64,000 bases of DNA from the NCBI RefSeq assembly GCF_014108865.1, contig NZ_CP053928.1, positions 1,922,001-1,986,000 on the forward strand, given 5' to 3'. Under the pieces are notes generated by a model. It was not told where the DNA came from, made no database searches, and saw only the letters and a list, made by a program, of their open reading frames with translations. Made by a program: the position numbers and the translations under genes. Source of the stretch: Nocardioides sp. WS12 (lineage in GTDB: Bacteria; Actinomycetota; Actinomycetes; Propionibacteriales; Nocardioidaceae). Shown here piece by piece: positions 53,036 through 61,988 of the stretch; position 1 is the stretch's first letter, and each line of letters starts with the position of its first letter.

Positions 53036-54064
53036 GTGCGCTTCTCGAAGGTTCGTTCTGCCCTGCCCGCTTCCCTCATTGCCCTGAGCCTGGTTCTTGC
53101 CGGCTGTGGCGGCGGTGACGACCCCAAGAAGGAGTCGACGCCCGATGAGGAGACGTCGGCCGCTCCGGAGCCCGTGGTCCCGGAGACGTGGCCGCTGACC
53201 GGCATCGAGGCACCGGCCGGTGAGAGCGTCGCGCTGGACCACCCGGTCATCGTCACCAAGATCGACAACTCATCGAGCAGCGCGCCCCAGGTCGGGCTCG
53301 GCAAGGCTGACCTGGTGGTCGAGGAACTGGTCGAGGGCGGCATCACCCGCCTGGCGGCGTTCTACTACTCGCAGCTTCCTGCCGACATCGGTCCGGTGCG
53401 CTCGATGCGCGCCAGCGACATCGGCATCGTGTCCCCGGTGGACGGCGTCATCACCACCAGCGGCGCGGCCCAGATCACGATCGACCGGATCAACAAGGCC
53501 AAGATCAAGTACTTCCAGGAGGGCGGCCCCGGCTTCTACCGGAACAACAGCCGCTCGGCGCCGTACAACCTCTTCACCAACCTGAAGAAGGTCGCCAAGG
53601 CGGTGGAGGACGGCAAGGACGAGCGTCCGGCCGACTACCTCCCGTGGGGCACGGCTGCGGACCTGCCCGTGGGCGTCCCGGCCCGCACGCTGTCGGCTCA
53701 CTTCGGCAGCCACACCACCAACTGGGTGTTCCGCGACGGTCGCTACGTCAACAAGAACTCCAACGCGGCGAAGGGCGACCGGTTCCAGCCCGCATCCGTC
53801 CTGGTGCTGCGGGTCGACGTCGTCGACGCCGGCTACACCGACCCGGCCGGCAACTTCGTGCCGGAGAGCAGGTTCAAGGGCGGCGGCACGGCGCAGCTCT
53901 TCCACGGCGGCAACCTGATCGAGGGCGAGTGGGCCAAGGCCAAGCTCGGGGCGCCCCTCACCCTCAAGACGGCGGCCGGCCCGCTGACCGTGCCCGCGGG
54001 CAAGGTCTGGATCGAGCTGGTTCCGGCCGACGCCAACGGCGGATCGGTCGTCTTCGGCAAGTGA
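53036..54064 (+). CDS. DUF3048 lipoprotein, 342 aa
   Basis: GTG 53036. A lipobox (LSLVLAGCG) near residue 22 predicts lipid anchoring. The remaining sequence (TKIDNSSSSAPQVGLGKADL, VRSMRASDIGIVSPVDGVIT, NSRSAPYNLFTNL) is the DUF3048/YerB family, with no settled function. Low-complexity residues 30-50 form a linker. Terminator follows at 54072. Confidence 0.87.
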   Translation: MRFSKVRSALPASLIALSLVLAGCGGGDDPKKESTPDEETSAAPEPVVPETWPLTGIEAPAGESVALDHPVIVTKIDNSSSSAPQVGLGKADLVVEELVEGGITRLAAFYYSQLPADIGPVRSMRASDIGIVSPVDGVITTSGAAQITIDRINKAKIKYFQEGGPGFYRNNSRSAPYNLFTNLKKVAKAVEDGKDERPADYLPWGTAADLPVGVPARTLSAHFGSHTTNWVFRDGRYVNKNSNAAKGDRFQPASVLVLRVDVVDAGYTDPAGNFVPESRFKGGGTAQLFHGGNLIEGEWAKAKLGAPLTLKTAAGPLTVPAGKVWIELVPADANGGSVVFGK

Positions 54065-54071
54065 CCCTCTG

Positions 54072-54100
54072 ACGGCTGGCCGGCACTGCCGGTCAGCCGT
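54072..54100. terminator. Convergent terminator
   Basis: ACGGCTGGCCGGCA (54072-54085) pairs with TGCCGGTCAGCCGT (54087-54100), 13 of 14, single-base loop C. It is followed rightwards by ATTTTTCG and serves the lipoprotein and TetR genes. Confidence 0.8.
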
Positions 54101-54103
54101 TGG

Positions 54104-54796
54104 TCATTTTTCGGGCTCGTCCTCGCCGGAGAACGCGCTGGGCATGTCGATGCCCTGGTCGACGAGGCTCTGGACGCCGGCCAGCAGGAACCCGATCGCG
54201 GTCTCCACGCGCGCCGCGGCGGCCTCCGGGTCGGTGGCCGTGGCGACGGTCTCCCCGGCCGAGGACATCGCGCCGAAGAAGATCCGCGCGAACGTCTGCA
54301 CCATCTCCTCGTCGAGCTCCCACTTGCCGGCGTCGAGGGTGGCGCGCAGGATCTCCACGATGTTGGCGAACGTCGAGCGTTCTTCCTGCTCGCGGTAGCG
54401 CTCGTAGCCCAGCACGGCCGGACCGTCCTGGATCACGATGCGGCGGTAGGTGCCCTCCTGCACGACCTCGAGGAACGAACGCAGGCCGAGCAGCGCCTTG
54501 AGCCACGGGTCGCGCTCACTGCGCAGCGCCTTCTGGATCCGCTTGGCGGACTCCTGCTCGACGCGCTCGAAGACCGACTCGAACAGCGCCTGCTTGCCGG
54601 AGAAGTGGTGGTAGAGCGCGCCCTTGGTCACCCGCGCGCCGCTGACGATGGCGTCCAGCGAGGTGCCGGCGTACCCCTTCTCGGCGAAGAGGTTCTCGGC
54701 GACGTCGACCAGCGCACGCTTCGTCGAGGCGGAGTACGACGCCCGCAGGGACCCGCCCGGGACCTTGGGGACCAACTTGGAAACCGACTTCGCCAC
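54104..54796 (-). CDS. TetR-family transcriptional regulator, 230 aa
   Basis: GTG 54796. N-terminal HTH (ALVDVAENLFAEKGYAGTSL, VTKGALYHHFSGKQALFESV) with a helical C-terminal ligand domain. It probably represses the divergent gene at 54977; two dyads in the gap (TACCNNNGGT type) are likely sites. The ligand is unknown. Confidence 0.9.
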   Translation of the reverse strand: MAKSVSKLVPKVPGGSLRASYSASTKRALVDVAENLFAEKGYAGTSLDAIVSGARVTKGALYHHFSGKQALFESVFERVEQESAKRIQKALRSERDPWLKALLGLRSFLEVVQEGTYRRIVIQDGPAVLGYERYREQEERSTFANIVEILRATLDAGKWELDEEMVQTFARIFFGAMSSAGETVATATDPEAAAARVETAIGFLLAGVQSLVDQGIDMPSAFSGEDEPEK

Positions 54797-54828
54797 GGGC
54801 CCAGCATAGGCATTACCGCAGGTCAGGG

Positions 54829-54925
54829 GTGACAGCGGTCACGTGGCTGGGTGTTCGGGATCACGGTGTCATGCCGTTGGGCATACCGTCGGTCTGGGCC
54901 ATACTCGTAGTACGTACCAGCGGTA
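54829..54925. promoter_or_regulatory. Candidate TetR operators between 54796 and 54977
   Basis: TACCGTCGGT (54884-54893) and TACCAGCGGTA (54915-54925) share a TACC-N3-GGT dyad; centres are about 31 bp apart, three DNA turns. A third palindrome, GTGAC-agcg-GTCAC, occurs at 54829-54842 nearer the regulator gene. The gap 54797-54976 otherwise holds the two divergent promoters. Confidence 0.5.
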
Positions 54926-54976
54926 TGTCGGGTACCTCCGGTGTTCGAAACCGCACAGAAGACAAAGGAGCTGACC

Positions 54977-55525
54977 ATGACCTGGAAGGCCTTTCACTCA
55001 CGGGGCGAAACCCTCCGCTCCGTGATCGCGACTTCGGCCGTCCGTCGTGACGGCCTGTTGCCCATGGACGTCGAAGGCGTCGCCACGGGCTTCCGCGACG
55101 AGCTCGACCTGCTCGGCGCCCTCACTCTCAAGTGGCACACGCGTCTCTCGGGTCAGATCGACCGGATGCTTGCCCACCAGCCGATGGACCTCGACGAGGC
55201 CGTCGCGATCGCGTGGAGCAACACTGCCCACGAGCTCGCCGGCGTCCGGTTGATCATCGACCACTACTCCGCGAACCCGAGCGACGACGCGATGGCCACG
55301 GCCATGGCTTCGGCCGCCTTCAAGGAGCAGCAGCTCCTGGCCGTCAACGCGGGCCGGACGTCCATTGCGGACGAGACCGCCCGTCGCGTCGGTTCGGAGA
55401 TCGAGGAGCGGGCCCGCCTGCTGCACCGCGGTATCCCGATGATCTCCGCGGACGTTCAGTACGCGGAGCCCGAAGAGCCGCGCGGCACGCTCATTGCGCG
55501 CCTGCGCGCCGTGGTCGCTGCCTGA
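54977..55525 (+). CDS. Conserved helical protein of unknown function, 182 aa
   Basis: ATG 54977 (TWKAFHSRGETLRSVIATSA) with AAGGAG upstream. All-helical sequence with many alanines and a central His-rich stretch (LKWHTRLSGQIDRML, NTAHELAGVRLIIDHYSANP). It diverges from the TetR gene and is probably controlled by it. I do not recognise the family. Confidence 0.6.
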   Translation: MTWKAFHSRGETLRSVIATSAVRRDGLLPMDVEGVATGFRDELDLLGALTLKWHTRLSGQIDRMLAHQPMDLDEAVAIAWSNTAHELAGVRLIIDHYSANPSDDAMATAMASAAFKEQQLLAVNAGRTSIADETARRVGSEIEERARLLHRGIPMISADVQYAEPEEPRGTLIARLRAVVAA

Positions 55526-55635
55526 TCGCGACCCCCTGAGTTCGGCCCCGGACCTGACGCACCCTCCCTCCCAGCCGCGTCGGGTCTGGGGCTGAATCGT
55601 TCCCGGTGGGTAATCCGGTGGGCAATGATGGGGAC

Positions 55636-56220
55636 ATGGCGAGCGAGTCACACCCCACCCCCACCAGTGATCTGGCGGCGGGTCGGCTGCTGCTCGCGAC
55701 TCCCGGCCTGCTGGATCCGAACTTCGTCGACACGGTCGTCCTGTTGCTCGACGTGAACGAGGAGGGCGCCCTCGGTGTCGTCCTCAATCGCCCGACGGCC
55801 CTGCCGGTCTCCGAGGTGCTGGGGGACTGGGGTGACGTCGTCGAGGAGCCCGAGGTGCTCTTCCAGGGCGGCCCCGTCTCGACGGACGGCGCCATCGCCG
55901 TGGCCCTTGCCGTGCCCGGTGGCGAGGGCGCCGCCGGTTTCCGCCCTTGCTTCGGACGGATCGGGTTGCTCGACCTCGACACCCCGCGCGAACTCGTCGC
56001 GGGCACCGTCGACCGGCTCCGGATCTTCGCCGGCTACTCCGGCTGGGGAGTGGGCCAACTCGAGGCGGAGGTGGCCGAGGGCACCTGGTACGTCGTCCCC
56101 GGCGAGGTCGACGACGTGTTCGGCGAGGAGACCCGGAACCTGTGGCGGCAGGTCCTGCGCCGCCAGCCCGGCGACCTGGCATTCCACGCGACGCGTCCGA
56201 TCGACCCGGAGCTGAACTGA
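55636..56220 (+). CDS. YqgE/AlgH family protein, 194 aa
   Basis: ATG 55636. The family motifs LLLATPGLLDPNFVDTVVLL, GVVLNRPTALP, LFQGGPV, FAGYSGWGVGQLEAEV and WYVVPGEVDD are all present. The function of the family is not settled; in some bacteria it affects transcriptional regulation. Normal length. Confidence 0.92.
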   Translation: MASESHPTPTSDLAAGRLLLATPGLLDPNFVDTVVLLLDVNEEGALGVVLNRPTALPVSEVLGDWGDVVEEPEVLFQGGPVSTDGAIAVALAVPGGEGAAGFRPCFGRIGLLDLDTPRELVAGTVDRLRIFAGYSGWGVGQLEAEVAEGTWYVVPGEVDDVFGEETRNLWRQVLRRQPGDLAFHATRPIDPELN

Positions 56221-56232
56221 GGTTCTCCGAGT

Positions 56233-56270
56233 TGAGACATTGATGTCTCATGTGAGACAGTGATGTCTCA
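56233..56270. promoter_or_regulatory. Tandem operators of the TetR-MFS operon
   Basis: TGAGACATTGATGTCTCA (56233-56250) is a perfect palindrome and TGAGACAGTGATGTCTCA (56253-56270) is near-perfect. They are spaced 20 bp and end 15 bp before the TetR start. A TetR dimer pair binding here would repress its own operon. Confidence 0.8.
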
Positions 56271-56284
56271 CCCAAGGAGATCTC

Positions 56285-56845
56285 ATGTCGACCCGCGACA
56301 CCGTGCTGGCTGCCGCCCAGCGCCTGCTCACCACCGAACCCGCCGCCTCCATGGCCCAGATCGCCGCCGCAGCCGGCGTCGGCCGCGCGACCGTCCACCG
56401 GCACTTCGCCACCCGCGAGGACCTGCTCCGCGAGATCGGTAGCAGGTCGCTCGACGCATGGGAGGAGATCCTGGGCGAGGTCGGCATCGAGGGCGCCGTT
56501 GCATCCCGAGACGCCGCCCGGATCCGCACGGCCATGGAGGACATGATCGGCCGGTTCGTCGCGGACAGCGAGGAGTTCGGCATCGCGTTGACCGACTCCA
56601 CGGTCGTCAACGACCCGGCGCTCAAGGCGCGCGCCGACGCTCTCTTCACCCGTGAGGTCGCGGTCTACGCCGCGGCCCAGAGCGCGGGCCTCCTGCGCGC
56701 CGACGTGCCTGCGCGCTGGCTCGGGCACAGCGTCTACGGCCTGCTGATCGCGGTCCGCGACGCGCTCGTGGCCGGCGACATCGCCCGCCGCGACGCGATC
56801 GAGCTCGTGCGCTCGACCTTCCTCGACGGCGGGGTGGCGCGATGA
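56285..56845 (+). CDS. TetR-family regulator of the MFS exporter, 186 aa
   Basis: ATG 56285 with CCAAGGAGA upstream. HTH at residues ~25-45 (MAQIAAAAGVGRATVHRHFA). It overlaps the transporter start by ATGA, and two palindromes upstream mark autoregulation. It probably senses the exporter's substrate. Confidence 0.92.
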   Translation: MSTRDTVLAAAQRLLTTEPAASMAQIAAAAGVGRATVHRHFATREDLLREIGSRSLDAWEEILGEVGIEGAVASRDAARIRTAMEDMIGRFVADSEEFGIALTDSTVVNDPALKARADALFTREVAVYAAAQSAGLLRADVPARWLGHSVYGLLIAVRDALVAGDIARRDAIELVRSTFLDGGVAR

Positions 56846-58323
56846 CCGCCGTCCTTCCCGAGGTTCGGGCAACCGCCGACCCGCGTCGCTGGGCCGGCCT
56901 GGCCGTGCTCGCCGCAAGCCTCCTCGTCGTCGTCATGGACATGACCGTCCTCAACGTGGCCCTCCCGGACCTGACTGCCGACCTCCAGGCCGGCGCCGTC
57001 GCGCAGCTCTGGATCGTCGACGTCTACGCCCTCGTGCTCGCCGGTCTGCTCGTCCCCGTCGCCGCCCTCGCGGACCGCTGGGGCCGCCGCCGGATGCTGC
57101 TGGCCGGCTTCGTCGTGTTCGCCGTGGCATCGCTGGCCGCCCTCGCTGCCCGCTCGCCGGGTGACGTGATCGCAGTGCGGGCGCTGCTCGGTATCGGCGG
57201 CGCGATGATCATGCCCGCGACGCTGTCGCTGATCCGTGCGCTGTTCCCGGACGCCCGCGAACGCGCGTTCGCGCTCGGCCTGTGGGCGTCGATGGCGGCC
57301 GTCGGCAGTGCGGTTGGTCCGATCATCGGGGGCGCGCTGCTCAACGCCTACAGCTGGCAGGCCGCGTTCCTGGTCAACGTCCCGCTGATGGTCGTCGCGT
57401 TCCTCGCGGGCCGGGTCCTGCTGCCCGAGAGCCGCTCGGATCGCCCGGGACGGATCGACGCCACCGGAGTCCTGCTGTCCGTCGGTGGCATGGCCGCAAC
57501 GGTCTACGCCATCAAGCACGTCGGCAAGTCCGGGCTCGACCCGGTCACGGTCGTCGTACTGCTGGCCGGGGTGGGGCTGGTGGCCGTGTTCGTTCGCCGT
57601 TGCCTGCACCAGCCCGACCCCATGCTCGCCGTCGGCCTGTTCGCGAACCCGGTCTTCCGTTCGGGCGTGCTCGTCGCGCTGGTGACCAGCACCGTGATGA
57701 TCTCGCTGCTGTTCGTGGGTGCGCAGTGGCTGCAACTCGTGCAGGGCTGGACGCCGCTCTTCGCCGGCGTCGCACTGCTCCCCATGGCCATCGGTGGGCT
57801 GATCGGTCCGCCGCTGGCGCCGGCCCTGGCTGCGCGCGTGGGTGCGCGCAACGTGCTCGTCGGCGGACTCGTCATCCTCGCCGCCGGCCTGCTGGTGCTC
57901 TGGTTCCTGCCGCGTCCGATGCCGTACGCCGGCGTCGCGGTCGCGTTGCTCCTCGCCGGTTTCGGTACGGCGGCACTGGGTCTGGCATCGGCCCTGATCA
58001 TGGGCAGCGCTCCGACCCACCAGGCCGGCTCCGCGGCGGCGATGGAGGAGATGTCCTACGAGGTCGGTGGCGTGATCGGCATCGCGGTGCTCGGCAGCCT
58101 TGCCGGCATCGTCTACCGGGCGGGTCTGCCGGCCGGCGCCGACCATGCGGCGGTCGAGTCACTCACGGGTGCGCTGGGCACCCGTGCCGAAGCGGCCGCC
58201 CTGGCGTCGTACGCGGACGCCTTCGGGGCGATCGGACTTGCTGGGGCGTTGATCACGTTGGCAGTCGCCGTCATCGTCTGGCGGCAACTTCCGGCTGATG
58301 TCGATGTCTCCGGTGGGCACTGA
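56842..58323 (+). CDS. MFS drug/metabolite exporter, DHA2 family, 493 aa
   Basis: ATG 56842 overlaps the TetR stop (ATGA). About 14 membrane helices, with the DHA2 motif (MDMTVLNVALP; DRWGRRRMLLAG; motif C GSAVGPIIGGALL). It exports a toxic or signalling compound, controlled by the upstream TetR. Substrate unknown. Confidence 0.9.
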   Translation: MTAVLPEVRATADPRRWAGLAVLAASLLVVVMDMTVLNVALPDLTADLQAGAVAQLWIVDVYALVLAGLLVPVAALADRWGRRRMLLAGFVVFAVASLAALAARSPGDVIAVRALLGIGGAMIMPATLSLIRALFPDARERAFALGLWASMAAVGSAVGPIIGGALLNAYSWQAAFLVNVPLMVVAFLAGRVLLPESRSDRPGRIDATGVLLSVGGMAATVYAIKHVGKSGLDPVTVVVLLAGVGLVAVFVRRCLHQPDPMLAVGLFANPVFRSGVLVALVTSTVMISLLFVGAQWLQLVQGWTPLFAGVALLPMAIGGLIGPPLAPALAARVGARNVLVGGLVILAAGLLVLWFLPRPMPYAGVAVALLLAGFGTAALGLASALIMGSAPTHQAGSAAAMEEMSYEVGGVIGIAVLGSLAGIVYRAGLPAGADHAAVESLTGALGTRAEAAALASYADAFGAIGLAGALITLAVAVIVWRQLPADVDVSGGH

Positions 58324-58344
58324 CGCCCAGTAGACTCTCCTCCC

Positions 58345-58623
58345 GTGACCACCATCGGATTCTCGACTGACACGGACACGCTCCAGGAGCGGCGGACCGT
58401 ACCGACCGACGAGGGTGACCACGAGCGCTTCTCCCACTACGTGGAGAAGGAGAAGCTCACCGAGGCCATGGTCATGGGCACCCCCGTCGTCGCCCTGTGC
58501 GGCAAGGTGTGGGTGCCGAGTCGCGCGCCCGAGAAGTTCCCGGTCTGCCCTGACTGCAAGGAGATCTGGGAGGGCCTCAGTGATGGGGACACCCCCGGAG
58601 ACGGGCCCGGTAAGGACTCGTGA
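58345..58623 (+). CDS. DUF3039 domain protein, 92 aa
   Basis: GTG 58345. The pattern HERFSHYVEKEKLTEAMVMG, VVALCGKVWVPSRAPEKFP and CPDCKEIWEGL matches DUF3039, an actinobacterial family with two cysteines in a CPDC ribbon. It overlaps the helicase gene by GTGA, a conserved arrangement that suggests joint function. Confidence 0.9.
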   Translation: MTTIGFSTDTDTLQERRTVPTDEGDHERFSHYVEKEKLTEAMVMGTPVVALCGKVWVPSRAPEKFPVCPDCKEIWEGLSDGDTPGDGPGKDS

Positions 58624-60380
58624 GTTCGCTCGGTCCGGCTTGGCCGGAACGGGCAGCCTGGGGCACGGCGCCATCACTGCGCGCCTGGCAGACGGCTGCC
58701 ATGGAGGACTACCTCTCCCGCAATCCGCGGGACTACCTGGCGGTCGCGACCCCCGGAGCGGGCAAGACGACCTTCGCGTTGACGGTGGCCGCTGAACTGC
58801 TGGGTCGTCGCATCGTCGACCGGCTGATCATCGTCGCGCCGACCGAGCACCTGAAGATGCAGTGGGCCGAGGCGGCCGCGCGCGCCGGGCTGCCGATCGA
58901 TCCGACGTACTCCGCAGGCAAGGGCAAGATCGCCAGCGACTACGTCGGTGTGGCGGTCACCTATGCCGGTGTCGGCGTGAATCCGCTCGCGATGCGGATC
59001 CGCACCGAGCGCTTCAAGACGCTCGTCATCCTCGACGAGATGCACCACGCGGGCGATTCGCTCAGTTGGGGCGAGGGCGTACGCGAGGCCTTCGAGCCCG
59101 CTGCCCGCCGCCTGGCGCTGACCGGCACCCCGTTCCGCTCGGACGTGAACCCGATCCCGTTCGTCACCTACCAGCCCGGCGAGGACGGCGTCCCGACCTC
59201 GGTCGCCGACTACACCTACGGCTACGCCCAGGCGCTTGCCGACCACGTGGTCCGACCGGTGCTGTTCCTGGCGTACTCCGGCGAGATGCAGTGGCGCACG
59301 CGCGCCGGCGACGAGATCACGGCCAGTCTCGGCGAGCCGCTCACCAAGGACATGACGGCGCACGCGCTGCGTACCGCCCTCGACCCCTCGGGGTCGTGGA
59401 TGCCGTCGGTCCTCGCGGCTGCTGACAAGCGCCTCTCGGAGGTACGACGACACGTCCCCGATGCCGGTGGGCTCGTCATCGCGTCGGACCAGGACTCCGC
59501 TCGCGCCTATGCGAAGCTGCTCCGCACGATCACCGGCGAAGCGGCGACCGTGGTCCTCTCCGACGAGAAGGCTGCGTCGAAGAAGATCTCCGAGTTCACC
59601 GACAACGACAAGCGCTGGATGGTCGCGGTCCGGATGGTCTCCGAGGGCGTCGACGTGCCGCGTCTCGCGGTCGGCGTGTGGGCGACCACCACCTCGACCC
59701 CGCTGTTCTTTGCCCAGGCCGTCGGCCGCTTCGTGCGTGCTCGGTCGCGCGGTGAGATCGCGTCGGTGTTCCTGCCGTCCGTGCCGAACCTGCTGACCTA
59801 CGCCTCCGAACTCGAGGTCGAGCGCGACCACGTGCTCGGTCGCAAGGTCAACGACGACGGCGACATCTTCGCTGCCGAGAACGACCTGCTCGCCCAGGCC
59901 GAGGCCGGCGACGCCGCCTCCGACGACCTCATCTCGACGCCCTTCGAGGCGCTCGGCTCCGAGGCCCGCTTCGACCACGCGTTGTACGACGGTGCGCAGT
60001 TCGGTCACGAGGGCGAGGTCCTGTCGGGGTCGGACGAGGAGATGGACTTCCTCGGTATCCCCGGCCTGCTCGAGCCCGGCCAGATGCGCGAACTGCTGCA
60101 GCAGCGCCAGGCCGACCGCCGTCGCCCGAAGAAGGTCGAGGACGAGCGTCCCGCCGACACCCTCGCGGACGTCACCACCCACGAACACCTCGCGGTCCTG
60201 CGGCGCGAGCTCAACGGGCTGGTCGCCTCCTGGAATCACCGCACCGGCCAGGCGCACGGCATCACGCACGCCGCGCTGCGCAAGGAGTGCGGCGGTCCCG
60301 CTGCCGCAGTCGCGAACGCCGACCAACTGCAGAAGCGGATCGACCGCGTCCGCGAATGGGCGATGCGCAAGTCCTCCTGA
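58620..60380 (+). CDS. DEAD/DEAH-box superfamily II helicase, 586 aa
   Basis: GTG 58620 overlaps DUF3039 by GTGA. Motif I ATPGAGKTTFALTVAAELLG, motif II DEMHHAGDSLSWG, motif III LTGTPFRSD and motif VI region FAQAVGRFVRARSRG show an SF2 helicase core. The C-terminus (about residues 470-586) is an unfamiliar charged region. Nucleic-acid unwinding is inferred; its role is unknown. Confidence 0.9.
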   Translation: MSSLGPAWPERAAWGTAPSLRAWQTAAMEDYLSRNPRDYLAVATPGAGKTTFALTVAAELLGRRIVDRLIIVAPTEHLKMQWAEAAARAGLPIDPTYSAGKGKIASDYVGVAVTYAGVGVNPLAMRIRTERFKTLVILDEMHHAGDSLSWGEGVREAFEPAARRLALTGTPFRSDVNPIPFVTYQPGEDGVPTSVADYTYGYAQALADHVVRPVLFLAYSGEMQWRTRAGDEITASLGEPLTKDMTAHALRTALDPSGSWMPSVLAAADKRLSEVRRHVPDAGGLVIASDQDSARAYAKLLRTITGEAATVVLSDEKAASKKISEFTDNDKRWMVAVRMVSEGVDVPRLAVGVWATTTSTPLFFAQAVGRFVRARSRGEIASVFLPSVPNLLTYASELEVERDHVLGRKVNDDGDIFAAENDLLAQAEAGDAASDDLISTPFEALGSEARFDHALYDGAQFGHEGEVLSGSDEEMDFLGIPGLLEPGQMRELLQQRQADRRRPKKVEDERPADTLADVTTHEHLAVLRRELNGLVASWNHRTGQAHGITHAALRKECGGPAAAVANADQLQKRIDRVREWAMRKSS

Positions 60381-60890
60381 TCAGGAGAAGGGGCGGGCTC
60401 CGGGACCGGATCGGCTGCCGACCTGGCGGGGGTTGTCGACGTGGTGTCCGGCGGCGCAGTGCACCTCGACGTGGATCGGTTCGTCGCAGTCGCGATGGAT
60501 GAACTCGACCGGGGCGCCCTGGGGGTCGGCGAGGTGCCGGTCGCCCCACTGGGTGATGGCCAGCAGGATCGGCTGGAGCTCCAGGCCCTTGTCGGTGAGC
60601 CGGTACTCGTGGCGCGTGCGCGCTCCGTCCGGCCGGTACGGCTCCTTGCGGAGCAGGCCCTCGTCCACGAGCGTCGCGAGCCGGTTCGTCAGCACCTGCC
60701 GCGGGATGCCGGCATGGCGGCGGATGTCGTCGAAGCGTCGTACGCCGAGGAAGACCTCGCGCAGGACGACGACCGTCCAGCGCTCGCCGAGGATCGCCAT
60801 GGCGCGGCCCAGGGTGCAGTTGTCGACCGACCAGGCCAGGGCCGGGGGAGCGGCCGGGGGAGCGTCGGTGACGGCGTTGGGGGGGCTCAC
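60381..60890 (-). CDS. HxlR-family transcriptional regulator, 169 aa
   Basis: GTG 60890 chosen; ATG 60920 is possible but would touch the divergent gene. The HxlR winged HTH core is NCTLGRAMAILGERWTVVVL, FDDIRRHAGIPRQVLTNRLA and YRLTDKGLELQPIL, with an aromatic C-terminal extension and cysteines that may respond to aldehyde or thiol stress. Confidence 0.88.
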   Translation of the reverse strand: MSPPNAVTDAPPAAPPALAWSVDNCTLGRAMAILGERWTVVVLREVFLGVRRFDDIRRHAGIPRQVLTNRLATLVDEGLLRKEPYRPDGARTRHEYRLTDKGLELQPILLAITQWGDRHLADPQGAPVEFIHRDCDEPIHVEVHCAAGHHVDNPRQVGSRSGPGARPFS

Positions 60891-60955
60891 GCGGCCAGCA
60901 TAGAGCGATCTAGGTCTCATTGACAGACTCAGCCTCGGACTGGTTCCATGAGGTC

Positions 60956-61420
60956 ATGACTGAGTCCGCGATCAAGACCCAGATTGATGTTGCGAAGCTC
61001 GACGGGTTCGAGCAGCTGCACGCGATCCTCGACGGCCACCTGCCCCCGGCCCCGATCGCAGACACCCTCGGCTTCGTCGGCTTCGAGGTCCCCGAGCGCG
61101 GCTCGGCGATCTTCGAGCTCGACCCGCAGTTGCGCCACTACAACCCGATCGGCAGCGTCCACGGCGGCGTCTTCGCCACGCTGCTCGACTCGGCCTGCGG
61201 CTGCGCCGTGCACTCCACGCTCGCGGTCGGGGAGGGCTACACGTCCCTCGACCTCACCGTGAAGTTCCTCCGTGCCGTCACCGTCGACTCCGGCCGCCTC
61301 CGGGCCGTCGGCTCGGTGATCCAGCGTGGTCGTCGTACGGCGTTGGCCGAGGCGAAGTTGTACGACGGCCAGGACCGCCTCGTCGCGTACGCCACGTCGA
61401 GCTGCATGATCTTCAGCTGA
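60956..61420 (+). CDS. Hotdog-fold thioesterase (PaaI-like), 154 aa
   Basis: ATG 60956; an in-frame opening to 60920 is an alternative. The hotdog motif NPIGSVHGGVFATLLDSACG and AVHSTLAVGEGYTSLDLTV identify a PaaI-type acyl-CoA thioesterase. It diverges from the HxlR gene and may be regulated by it. It ends inside the convergent DUF1990 gene, an 8-bp overlap. Confidence 0.87.
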   Translation: MTESAIKTQIDVAKLDGFEQLHAILDGHLPPAPIADTLGFVGFEVPERGSAIFELDPQLRHYNPIGSVHGGVFATLLDSACGCAVHSTLAVGEGYTSLDLTVKFLRAVTVDSGRLRAVGSVIQRGRRTALAEAKLYDGQDRLVAYATSSCMIFS

Positions 61421-61940
61421 TCTGGTCGAGCGCCCGCAGGTAGCGGTCGGTCATGGCGCGTTGTGCCCATCGCGTGGCCGGCCCGCCGGCGCGCGCCAGG
61501 AGTGACGCCGGCCGTGAGAACGCCGTGACGACGAACTCGAGTGTTCCGTCCGGCTGTCGCTCCACGACGAAGAGTTCTTCACCGCACTCGGGGTGCCCGG
61601 GCAAGGTGCCGTAGGAGAAGCCCTGGCGGTCCGGCTCGTCGATGACGGCGACGACGCGGCACGGGATGCGAAGCCCGGCTCGCCCGATGCCGAGCGTCAT
61701 CAACACCACGACGTCCGTCGCGGCGCGGTCCGCCGAGGCCGCGACGTGCAGCCCGGCTCGCTCGTGCACCCGCCACCGCGACAGGTCATCGGCCGCGCCC
61801 CGGAAGTCAGTGCGTCCCAGCCGAAGTCGGCGCTCGAGGTGCTGGAAACCCGGCTGGGGATGGGGCGTCCCGCCAACTGGTGTGTAGGTGAACGGGGCCG
61901 CGCTCAGGTGATCGCGGGCGGCGCCGGTCAGGGGAGTCAC
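61413..61940 (-). CDS. DUF1990 family protein, 175 aa
   Basis: GTG 61940 (VTPLTGAARDHL). The pattern FTYTPVGGTPHPQPGFQH, RIPCRVVAVIDEPDRQGFSY, GTLPGHPECGEELFVVERQP matches DUF1990, a family without an assigned function in bacteria. It overlaps the convergent thioesterase by 8 bp. Confidence 0.85.
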   Translation of the reverse strand: MTPLTGAARDHLSAAPFTYTPVGGTPHPQPGFQHLERRLRLGRTDFRGAADDLSRWRVHERAGLHVAASADRAATDVVVLMTLGIGRAGLRIPCRVVAVIDEPDRQGFSYGTLPGHPECGEELFVVERQPDGTLEFVVTAFSRPASLLARAGGPATRWAQRAMTDRYLRALDQIS

Positions 61941-61988
61941 GCCGTCATCATCGCCGAGCGTGTCGGCGGCGTGCGCGAGACTGGGCCC

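Noticed and set aside
56734..58146. 470-codon minus-strand frame over the MFS gene
   Set aside because: Antisense to a 14-helix transporter; sequence is Arg/Gln/His-rich as expected of shadow frames.
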